Shown in pieces: positions 55,541 to 64,000 of a stretch of DNA of 64,000 nt (the first letter of the stretch is position 1; each line of letters begins with the position of its first letter). Source of the stretch: Silene latifolia. Taxonomy: Eukaryota > Streptophyta > Magnoliopsida > Caryophyllales > Caryophyllaceae. Both the position numbers and the translations under genes were made by a program. The DNA lies in the NCBI RefSeq assembly GCF_048544455.1, contig NC_133537.1, positions 66,284,134 to 66,348,133 of the forward strand, written 5' to 3'. Below the pieces are notes generated by a model. That model was given only the letters and a program-made list of their open reading frames with translations, searched no databases and was not told where the DNA came from.

Positions 55541-55754
55541 TAATTGATAAAGACGTTTCCAATTACATAATAAAGTGATTTGTAATTTTGTACTATTTAG
55601 ATGGGGAGGCTGGCTGTCACTATCTTGTGTTAGAGTCAAACAAAATCGTTGGTAATTTGTGTTTGGATGTGCAACTTTATACTATTTACTTTCTATTGGT
55701 AAATAGATTAAACATAGATTTTGTTTTGATGAATTAAAGTATTTTGGATTTCAG

Positions 55755-55822
55755 ATCATCAAGGAGATAATAGCTCGGAATCACTTGCATGTTCAGTTGG
55801 CGGAGCTAGCTTTTATATACAG
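55755..55822 (+). other. Exon-like block 3 (unidentified)
   Basis: Acceptor TTGGATTTCAG and donor AG/GTATGT. Open in two frames, one of them (phase 1) continuous with block 2 when spliced. No family recognised. Confidence 0.25.
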
Positions 55823-55898
55823 GTATGTTATGGCTTTTGTGCTTGACCAAGTTTTATGCATTATTTGTGACCAAACTGAGATAGGTTCACCTATATCT

Positions 55899-56421
55899 AG
55901 GGCTGAGTAAAACCGTATACCCGATACGGTTTTGAAAACCGTATCAGGTATACGGTTTTTAAATTCACAATTTTATCGATACGGATCCGACCCGGTTTCC
56001 ATATAACCATTTTCCGTATACCCGGTTTTTGTATACCCGGATACGGATTTCAGTTGTTTGTTGTTTAATTTATTGCATACGCGATAAAACCGGTACACCC
56101 TAACTTAAGTTTAATAATAGGTTACATATTAAAAAAATCAAAATTTCAATATTCATTATACAAATGCATTAGGAAAAAAGAAAGTGGACAAGTTAAAGTG
56201 ATTTTGGTTAAATTATTTAGTTTTTGTAAGATATTTTTGGTTTCTTTTATTTCTTTTCAAAAACCGTATCAGAAACCGTATACCCGGTTTTGTTTTTGCC
56301 CGACCTGGATACGATACGGTTTTTTGAAAACCGTATCGTATATACGGAAATTCGTTTAATTGAAACCGTATACCGTATCGTATCCGTATATTAAAACCGT
56401 TTCGTATATTTTTGCTCAACG
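55899..56421. mobile_element. hAT-like MITE (about 520 bp)
   Basis: The left end TAGGGCTGAGTAAAAC and right end (reverse complement) CCGTTGAGCAAAAA form imperfect TIRs. The flanks CCTATATC (55891-55898) and GCTATATC (56422-56429) give an 8-bp duplication with one mismatch, as in hAT elements. The interior is filled with ACCGTATAC/GTATACGGT words in both orientations. No coding region. Confidence 0.7.
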
Positions 56422-56783
56422 GCTATATCGTGCTCCCTTTTTTGCTTACAGCTTGTGAGAATTGTAGTTAGGTAGGTTTAGATTGTGGAGTAAATGAGGA
56501 AATTCTATAAAGAGATTCCTTCAACGTTCTTCGATGATTGACGTACATAGCTATCGTTTCGAAATCCTCAAAAAAAATTTAATTTATTGTAAAGACGCTG
56601 GTTGTTTTTACATAGCTACCGTTTGTAAAGTACTTATCAAGCTATTTTAAGTGCCTTCATTTGTAGCTAAAAGCTGGTTTTACAATAATACCTTTGTTTC
56701 TTTATAGGGTATGTATTTAATATAGAGTTAAATTCTTTTCACTGGCTCATGCAACTTTACCTACATAGAAATAAATGGTGCAG

Positions 56784-56866
56784 GAGTCTAAACAATTATT
56801 TGAAGAACCCAACATTTCAATAAGAAGGGATAGATGTAAGGCAAGCTTGGACATGAAGACAAGATG
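56784..56866 (+). other. Exon-like block 4 (unidentified)
   Basis: Acceptor GGTGCAG and donor ATG/GTAACA. It reads ESKQLFEEPNISIRRDRCKA then SLDMKTR. Not recognised. Confidence 0.2.
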
Positions 56867-57224
56867 GTAACATAGTGGCAGAGTTTTGAAGGAGAGCAAG
56901 ATGTCTACTTCATCTTTTTGATATGTAGAGGTTGATACACGGGTTAATATTTACTTTATAAGGAAATATATACTTTTTGGAATTTTCTACGGTGTACACC
57001 CTGTATACCCTCCCGAAATTCTACCATATACTCTCGATCTTTAAGAAACATCTGATATACCCCTAAACTTCCACATTAGTTCCTAAAATACCCCAAATGT
57101 CCAAATTCGAGTTTTTTTATAGTTACATATTATCTCAAAAATTCTCTACGTAATCTAGATGAGTATTCAACTAAAACTGCCCGAATAAAATATTTAAATT
57201 TGTCAAATTTTAGTATTTAGAGTA

Positions 57225-57770
57225 CGGAAAATTCACGTAGTACCCTCGAACTTTGTCATTTTGCACATGGTACCCAACTTTTAAAGTTTGTGTACATTAT
57301 ATCCTCCATGTTTGATTTTCATGCACAACATATCCTTTTTGTCGCTGTAAAAAAACTCAATTGTGCATAACTCCTAGATCGGAATTCAGAATCAACAGAT
57401 TTTTTTTTCCGTTACATGATTATCTCGTCATAATCTACGATTTGAGAAAAAAAATTGTCGACTGACATTTTAAAGAGTTTTTTTTTTAACGAAAATCTCA
57501 AATGAAACATATTTTCGATCTTAAATTTCCGAATGACCATTTTCGTTTTATCAATAATATAGATCTCGATGAGTTAATCAATTTGAAAAAAAAATGATTC
57601 AGTTCCGATTTCTGGTCTATAATTTATGTTCAATTGAAAATTTTAAAAACGATAAAAAAAGGCACGTTGTGCTTGAAAAGCAAATTTCAAGGATATCATG
57701 TGCACAAACCTAAAAAGTTGGGTATCACGTGAAAAATGGCAACGTTCGAGGGTACCACGTGAATTTTCCG
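57225..57770. mobile_element. Mutator-like MITE with long TIRs
   Basis: Terminal inverted repeats of about 115 bp: CGGAAAATTCACGTRGTACC at the tip, with shared ATGGTACCCAACTTTT-like and TGCACAA blocks (57225-57345 against 57655-57770). An exact 9-bp target duplication TTTAGAGTA (57216-57224, 57771-57779) is the Mutator-superfamily length. The interior is AT-rich and noncoding. Confidence 0.88.
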
Positions 57771-57865
57771 TTTAGAGTATATGTAGAACAATTTAATGAG
57801 TTCCGGAGGCAACTTGTGTGATTTTATAAAAAAGGCCGAGGGTATATTGTAAAATCAGGAAAAAC

Positions 57866-59476
57866 TGATATATGATTTATTTGCACCAAATTTCCCTTTT
57901 CTTTTATGCATTCTGACTCATACCGAGTCGGTTTTATATGCCTTTCCTTGTATTTTGTGCCCAATCCCCGTACCTGTGATTTGGTGTATCCTCTTGCAGG
58001 AATCGAGTCGGGTATAGAGGAATTGGGGCAAGGAAGGCATTCCAATGCCTTTACATGAAGAAGAGGTGAAAAATGTTGAGCATTGTGTTCGCGACGGGAG
58101 GCCGTGCACCCGGCCACCTAACAGAACACCCCCCCCCAACTATGCCAAGAAATAGGAAGAAGGATGCTGAAGGTTGTTTTCTACCGGTAGGCCGGAAGCC
58201 GGTCCACCGGCAGAGCACAACAGGAGGAATTTGATAAGAGTTAGAGACAAATTTTCGTTTGGCCTCGCTACCGGTAGACACACCGGCAGCCGGCCAACCG
58301 GCAGAGCACATCACAAGGAAGAATTTGAAGACCTGAAGACAGTGTTCGGTGGTGGCAGCCGGTCCACCGCAGAACACACTTGCCAGCCTATTTCCAAACT
58401 TCAAGTTATTTGACCTTGCCGGTAGGCTTAATCCCGTGACAGTCCTGGCGTCCAAAGCGTAAGTGACGGATTTTGGGCTTTTCTCCTCTTTTCTTCTTAA
58501 TCTTATGAAAGACTATAAATACCCCCTCTCTTAACCATTTGTGGGGATAACCCTAGATCTGAAAACTTTCCCTAATTATTGTAATTTTTCCCTAATCAAG
58601 CTTTAATCTTTCCACAATTATTATTAATTATTTAGTAAGAATTAGTTAGTACTAGTAATTATCAATTGTTTACACTTGTTTTTGAGGATTGTATTGGGAG
58701 ATTTTGGAGGATTTCCTTCATTTATTCAATCAAAGCAATCATCTTTACTTTTGTTGGTACATCTCTTCTCTTATTTACTTTGTTAATCAATTGTTTACAT
58801 TTTGATTTGTATTTTATAATTGCTAGAATCATTACTATGTCATCTCTTTTTGTTGTTTGTTCTTCTCCATTTATTTGCTTGAACAATTTAAACATGAGTG
58901 AGTAGTTACCCTTCTAGGGTTTAGGGGGAGTCTAAATCGGATTATTGGGCATGATAGGGTGATTGTTTTGAGTCTTTGGTGTAGAATTTGTCTTCTTAGT
59001 ATTGCATACAAGGTGTTTGATGAATTGTGTAAGTGAGAACTTGTGCCTTTTGTCTTAGTTGCTTAATTCCTCCATTAAATGAGAGTTTGTGGTGGTCTTG
59101 TTGCATGCTTTAGAATGGGTTGTTGCTCAATGAGAGTTGGTAATCACCTTTAGGATAATCAAGAGATTGATTCCCATCCTAGGACAAACCTTCATCATAG
59201 ACTATTTAAATCGACTTGTTTGCCCATAGTTCATTTAGATAACCCCGAAAACCCTAGCCTTTAATCAATTGAACACATATTTCTTCAATAGTTTGTTTAG
59301 TTGCATCAAGTAGTTTAAATCAAACCCTTTTTCTTTGTTTTTGACTAGACTAGACTCTTATTTAGACTAAGTAGAAACCCCCTCCATCCTTGTGGTTCGA
59401 CCCCGATTTACGCTTAAATTGGGTTAATTTTGTTGATGGTAAGCGACTTGACCCTATCGTTAAATCTTACACATCA
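57866..59476 (+). repeat. Athila 5' LTR (about 1.6 kb)
   Basis: Starts TGATATATG and ends TTACACATCA, so the ends form TGAT/ATCA. The end is fixed by the PBS 2 nt later. The start is inferred from the terminal dinucleotide and the loss of similarity upstream. It contains a GC-rich block at 58085-58385 with repeated CCGGCAG and GCCGGTCCACCGGCAG words. Confidence 0.75.
58514..58521 (+). promoter_or_regulatory. TATA box of Athila LTR
   Basis: TATAAATA in GACTATAAATACCCCC, about 130 bp downstream of the GC-rich repeated block. Confidence 0.7.
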
Positions 59477-59478
59477 AA

Positions 59479-59496
59479 TGGCGCCGTTGCCGGGGA
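59479..59496 (+). other. Athila primer-binding site (tRNA-Asp)
   Basis: TGGCGCCGTTGCCGGGGA, two bases after the LTR. It is complementary to the 3' end of plant tRNA-Asp, the primer typical of Athila/Tat elements. Confidence 0.92.
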
Positions 59497-59655
59497 TGGC
59501 GTTAGGTTATACTTAGTTTTTTTTTAGAGTCTTTGCTTTAGTCTTCTCTCAATTGTTAGTTTGTGTTAGTAGTTGTGTGTTCTTTGTAGAGTGTGTGATT
59601 TCTTGCCTTCCCCTAGTGTGTAAAAACACTAGGAGACTTACGGTTTGTCAAGTGT

Positions 59656-61548
59656 ATGCCTAGAAGGAACCATCACCAAGCTCTACTCTTCAACTCCGAC
59701 CCCGAAAGGCTTTTTAGAACCTTGAGGACAAAGACCCTTGAGAGAGTTAGGAATAATTCCCCTCAAGCAAACTTTTGACCAACCAAATTCACACATCCCA
59801 CAAAATATTGATACCACAACCACACTTCAACCAAACATCACAATTGAGACTTTAATAGAAAACCCTTTTCATAACTTCCCTATTCCAAATAACCCACCTC
59901 AATCACCACCCCCTCATATGCAAAATCCTCCACCACAAATGGCTCTTAGAGATCATAACCGGCCTAACCATAATGATTCATGTAACCCTATCAATTTTGG
60001 CACCTTGGCCCCAAACAACTTTGAAATGCATCCCGCCCAAGTCGGGTTGATTGAGAAGGATTTGTTCGGGGGACATATTGAAGAGGATGCCCATGCTCAC
60101 CTCCGGTAGTTTAAAAGGAAGGTCCAATGATGAAAAAGAATGGGGTGTCCGAGGACACCTTGAGAATGATGTTGTTTCCGTTTTCATTGACGGGCAAGGC
60201 GGACCGATGGTTGAACATTCACCTACCGGATACCTTCACGACATGGGATGCCTTGGCTAAATCATTCATGGCCAAATATTACCCTTCATCAAAGACCGCA
60301 ATGCTCCGTAATGAGATTCATACATTTCAACAAGAAGACGGGGAGTCTTTAGGTGAAACTTGGGACCGATATCAAGACTTAATAGCAAGTTGTCCCCATC
60401 ATGGAATACCGGAATGGTACATCACTCAAACATTCTTTCAAACTTTGCTACCGAGGACTAAGGAGATGGTAAATGCCTCCGTGGGGGGAGGATTTGATCA
60501 CTTGAATGATGAAGAGGGCACGGCATTGATCAAGAAAATGGTAGATTCGGAAGCAAACTATGGTTCTAGAAGAAACATGCTAAGAAGGAATGGGAAGTTC
60601 CCTAAGGAAAACCCCTCCAACTCTGAGACAAATGCCAAGCTCGACCTACTCTCAAAACAATTTGAGAAGTTTCAAAATAATCAAGTGCACCAAGCCGCGA
60701 CCTCACATGGGCCACCCATGGAGGAAGTGGTTCAAGCTTCGAGTTGTGAGCTTTGTGGAGGGAGCGGTCATACCTATGACTTGTGTGCCAACAACTATAC
60801 CGGTGGCTATGAAGAGAATGTCCAAGATGTTAATGCTTTCCAAAGCTATAACAACAATACGAGACCACCACGACCACCCTACAACAATCCCAATGTCTAC
60901 AACCCAAACACCAACTTCTACCATCCCGGTTTGAGGAACCACCCCAATTTTAGCTACAAAAGTACCAATGTTCAAAACCCACAACACCTTCAACCACAAG
61001 CCCAAAATAATCCACCCGGTTTTTCTCAACAAAGGGGAACGTTCCCCAACCAAAGAACTAATCCCGGAAATCAAAACCAATGGCCAAACAGCAATCAAAA
61101 CCAAAACTATGGTAACCAACCACAAGGGTACCAAGATTTTGGTGGAAACCAAAGCAACCAAGGGTTTTACCAAGGGAATCAAGTGAACCAAGCAAATCAA
61201 GGATTTGGGCAAGGGTATGTTCAAGGGTTTCAAGAACAAGGTCAAGGATCAAACTTCAACAACAATGGTCCTAGAGCTAACCTCCAAGGGGGACAAAATA
61301 ACAACCAAGGTTCCAATACTCGGTATGACTATGGGTTCCCTCTACCCATAGCCAACCAACCTTATCAAGAACCCCAAGGAGAGCTCCCTCAAAATGAGCT
61401 TTTGAAAATGATAAAGAACAAGCAACTTCAACATAGTCAAGAGATGGCTAATTTTGCCAAGGCAACCCTCAACGACCGCCCGGTGGTCTATTGGCCCAAG
61501 GACAAAGCTCCAAGGATGCCTCAAATAACCACCATGCTCATGCGGTAG
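59656..61548 (+). pseudogene. gag: Athila gag, three frames
   Basis: The ATG at 59656 gives MPRRNHHQALLFNSDPERLF, then a frame change near 59735 into a Pro/Asn-rich part (59738-60109) ending HPAQVGLIEKDLFGGHIEED. A stop and frame change follow. The frame 60127-61548 then holds the capsid-like core: FSLTGKADRWLNIHLPDTFT, FMAKYYPSSKTAMLRNEI, FQQEDGESLGETWDRYQDLI and CPHHGIPEWYITQTF. Next comes a zinc-knuckle-like CELCGGSGHTYDLC, then a 250-residue Asn/Gln/Pro-rich tail. This is the Athila Gag plan. Gag cannot be made whole from this copy. Confidence 0.85.
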
Positions 61549-62306
61549 TGTTGAGGAGCGGTATAAAGCTCGAGGACCCCTACAAAGACCTTGAGTTGGA
61601 AGTTGATGAAGAGCTCAGGGGGAATGGGTTGGGAATGAATGGTGAAGGGGGAAGCTCACCCATGGTACCGTCAACTAGAGTTAGTGAAGATAAGAAGGGG
61701 AAGAAAGCTTGTGAAGATTCATCAAGAAGTGGAATTCAAGTGGATAAGGATGTTGATGGATATGTGGAAGACCTCCCTTATGAGGAAGAAGCTATTGAAG
61801 AAGTATCTTTGCAACACTCTAAAAAGGTAACAAAGAATTCGGCTCCTCCAAAGGTATCTTCCAATTCCCAACTTGTTCCTACAATTCCTTACCCCTCAAG
61901 AGCCATTAAGAGTAGGGAAAACCTTAAGTATGCCAAGTTTTGTGATATGCTTGAGAAACTTGAGGTTACCCTACCCTTTACGGAAGTGATTATGAACATG
62001 CCAACCTACTCAAAGTTTTTAAAATACATTTTGACCAAGAAAAGAGTCTTGGGTGACCAAGAGATAGTGGCTAAGGAAGAGGCATGTAGTGCTCATATCC
62101 TTAACAAAATGCCTACTAAACTTGGTGACCCAGGGAGCTTTTCAATCCCATGTGTAGTTGGTGGTGTTCCTATATCAAGAGCTCTTTGTGACTTGGGAGC
62201 AAGTGTGAGTGTTATTCCTTTGAAAGTTGCAAATAGGATTCATTCAAAACCTAGCTCCCACTACCATGACTCTCCAATTGGCGTAGGTCCGTCAAGCGCC
62301 CTATAG
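61491..62306 (+). pseudogene. Athila protease region
   Basis: An acidic linker (LELEVDEELRG, EEEAIEEVSL) precedes the conserved KYAKFCDMLEKLEVTLPFTE and LNKMPTKLGDPGSFSIPCVV. The retropepsin motif is ALCDLGASVSVIPLKVA. DLGAS is usual for Athila proteases, so I do not read it as a mutation. The frame overlaps the end of gag and ends at a TAG at 62304-62306 with a shift into the next block. Confidence 0.85.
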
Positions 62307-62308
62307 GG

Positions 62309-63124
62309 GTGCTTGAGGACGTACCCGTCAAGGTTGGAAAGCTTTTAATCCCCACCGATTTTGTTGTCCTCGATATTCCGGAGGATAGCCATACCCCCAT
62401 CATTCTTGGTAGGCCATTCTTGGCTACCGGAGGTGTGCTTATTAATGTTAAGAATGGGCGGCTAACCTTCCAAATTAAGGGCAACAACGTCGAATTTAAC
62501 CTACCGAATTTGATGAAAGGACTAAAGATGGAAAGGTTGAGCACTATTGAGTTGATAGATGAGGTAGTACATGAAGTAGCCCATGAAGAAGCGGAGATGG
62601 AAGAGGTTTTTCAAATCTCCTTGCATGATGAGGCTATGAAGGAAGATCATGAAGTTGATGAGGAACTATTGAAGAAAGTGGAGGGTTTTCTCCCTCCAAA
62701 GGTACAACTCAAACCCCTACCTCCCTCACTCAAGTATGCTTTTCTTGATGAGGGGGAGGCTTACCTGGTGATCATAAATGCTAACCTAAGTGAGTTCCAA
62801 GAAAAGAAGCTTTTGCAAATCTTGAAAACTCATAGAGGGGCACTTGGGTATAGCATTGATGACATCAAGGGCTTAAGCCCGAGTTTGTGCATGCATAGAA
62901 TTGTTTTTGAAGAGGAGAGTCGACCCAAGGTAGATGGTCTTAGGAGGATAAACCCTAAAATGGCCGAGGTGGTTAAAAATGAAGTGTTGAAATTACTAGA
63001 GGCCGGGATTATCTACCAAATAACCGATAGCACATGGGTTAGTCCAGTTCACGTGGTACCAAAGAAAGGGGGGTACAAATGGTTGAACAAGAGGATGGGA
63101 CCACCTTACCTACTAGACCGGTGA
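62309..63124 (+). pseudogene. Athila protease end and RT start
   Basis: Contains VLDIPEDSHTPIILGRPFLA, TGGVLINVKNGRLTF and LPPSLKYAFLDEGEAYLVII. RT begins with LGYSIDDIKGLSPSLCMHRI, LRRINPKMAEVVKNEVLKLL and EAGIIYQITDSTWVSPVHVV. The frame departs from RT just after PKKGG (63070) and is continued in the frame of 63079-63549. Confidence 0.88.
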
Positions 63125-63549
63125 CCGGGTGGCGCGTGTGTATTGACTATAGGAAACTTAATGCCGCCACCCTTAAAGACCATTTCCCGATTCCCTTTAT
63201 AGACAAAATGCTAGAGAGGCTCGGGGGCTATGCATACTATTTCTTTTTAGACGGTTACTCCGGGTTCTTCCAAATTCCCATCCACCCGGATGACCAAGAG
63301 AAGACAACCTTCACTTGTCCAATAGGGGTCTATGCTTATCGTAGGATGCCATTCGGGCTTTGCAATGCGCCCGGCACCTTTCAAAGGTGCATGATGGCAA
63401 TCTTTTCGGACTTTCTAGAGAAAAGCATGGAAGTTTTCATGGACGAATTTAGTGTCCATGGGGACTCGTTTTATCATGGTCTTGAAAACTTGACTAATGT
63501 GTTGAAGAGATGTGAGGAGAACAACCTCGTCCTTAATTGGGAAAAATGA
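63079..63549 (+). pseudogene. Athila reverse transcriptase core
   Basis: Contains WRVCIDYRKLNAATLKDHFP, DKMLERLGGYAYYFFLDGYS and FFQIPIHPDDQEKTTFTCP, then MPFGLCNAPGTFQRCMMAIF. The catalytic box reads VFMDEFSVHG where the family has FMDDFSV (GAA at 63445-63447 in place of an Asp codon). The frame ends in a TGA (63547-63549) within the NWEK-HFMV segment. A D to E change at the second catalytic Asp should severely impair polymerisation. Confidence 0.9.
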
Positions 63550-63555
63550 CATTTT

Positions 63556-64000
63556 ATGGTAGAGGAAGGGGTTGTACTCGGTCACGTTGTCTCTAGTAGG
63601 GGTATTGAGGTTGATGGTGCTAAGGTTGCCGTTATAGAGAACTTGTCACCTCCTTCCAATGTAAAGGGAGTGAGAACTTTTCTAGGCCACGCCGGATTCT
63701 ATAGGCGTTTCATCAAAGATTTTTCAAAGATAGCAAAACCATTGACCTCATTACTCCTCAAAGATGCCCCCTTTGTGTTTGATGAATCTTGTCTTGAAGC
63801 TTTTCATAGGTTGAAGAGAGCATTGGTCACGGCCCCAATATTTCGGGCTCCGGATTGATGCCTTCCCTTTGAGATCATGTGTGACTCTTCGGACTTCGTG
63901 GTTGGTGCGGTACTTGGTCAAATGGTGGATAGGAAGCACCATGTGATATATTATACAAGTAAAACCCTTGATCAAACACAATGCGGGTATTCTACAATCG
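63556..64000 (+). pseudogene. Athila RT thumb/connection and RNase H start
   Basis: GVVLGHVVSSRGIEVDGAKV, then FLGHAGFYRRFIKDFSKIAK and FHRLKRALVTAPIFRAPD. A TGA at 63856-63858 stands where a Trp usually is. In the same frame RNase H continues: FEIMCDSSDFVVGAVLGQM and VIYYTSKTLDQTQCGYST, cut by the window end. The first RNase H Asp (in MCDSSD) is present. Confidence 0.88.

Larger units (their letters stand above)
57866..64000 (+). mobile_element. Athila-lineage LTR retrotransposon, 5' part (runs off window)
   Basis: LTR 57866-59476, tRNA-Asp PBS, gag, protease, RT and the start of RNase H follow in order. Integrase, env-like region and 3' LTR would lie beyond 64000. Several stops and frame changes show decay. 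Confidence 0.9.

Noticed and set aside
60703-61245. 180-codon minus-strand frame with hydrophobic stretches
   Set aside because: Complement of the Asn/Gln-rich Athila Gag tail; the hydrophobicity is a codon artefact.
62190-62205. Athila protease DLG read as an inactivating mutation
   Set aside because: DLGAS is, as I recall, the normal active-site form in Athila elements, unlike the DSG expected in the chromovirus.

Overview
This is plant nuclear DNA from transposon-rich, probably heterochromatic chromatin. All of the following are seen directly: Ty3/gypsy LTR retrotransposons of several plant lineages (a Tekay/Del-type chromovirus, Athila, and Tat/Ogre/Retand-like), a CACTA (En/Spm) transposon, two small TIR elements (MITEs), long A-rich tracts and microsatellites. 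I found no intact host gene, and no rRNA, functional tRNA or CRISPR array. A Tat-lineage element with internal tandem repeats and an antisense gene resembles what I recall of Retand from Silene latifolia. A Caryophyllaceae host is therefore plausible, but this is an inference of low certainty.

Layout. 1-1.6 kb: AT-rich, no gene. 1.6-13.1 kb: a foldback-like, microsatellite-flanked element (M1) carrying a 21-bp minisatellite. A structurally complete Retand-like LTR element (R1, 2859-11081, TSD ATAAC) sits inside that minisatellite. R1 keeps gag and protease, lacks RT/RNase H/integrase, and carries two tandem arrays and a decayed antisense gene with its own TATA box and an intron. 13.2-14.9 kb: a second element of the M1 kind (M2). 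14.9-30.8 kb: a wrecked minus-strand chromovirus (A). Its RT is split by a 7.2-kb CACTA element (15628-22841, TSD TAG), which holds an Athila-like solo LTR (TSD GTAAT). Its gag is split by three solo LTRs nested inside one another (25029-29545, 25787-29004, 26358-27777). 30.8-37.2 kb: Ogre/Tat-like leader, a 2.4-kb LTR (minus strand) and repeat-rich noncoding sequence, with a foreign patch in the primer-binding region. 37.2-45.6 kb: a complete minus-strand chromovirus (B, TSD GGTTT) with two near-identical LTRs, a tRNA-iMet PBS and nearly open pol, but a substituted RT catalytic residue. 45.6-52 kb: Ogre gag remnant, a plus-strand PF04195-type antisense gene with TATA box and introns, and a Tat-lineage integrase on the minus strand. 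52-54.4 kb: a second Ogre LTR, inverted relative to the first. 54.4-57.8 kb: low-copy sequence with exon-like blocks, a hAT-like MITE and a Mutator-like MITE (9-bp TSD). 57.9-64 kb: the 5' two thirds of an Athila element (LTR, tRNA-Asp PBS, gag, protease, RT, start of RNase H), cut by the window edge.

Nothing here looks like a cooperating host pathway. The informative structure is the nesting order, the LTR promoters with family-specific GC-rich palindromes just upstream of the TATA box in most families present, and the promoter-driven spliced antisense genes carried by two Tat-lineage elements.
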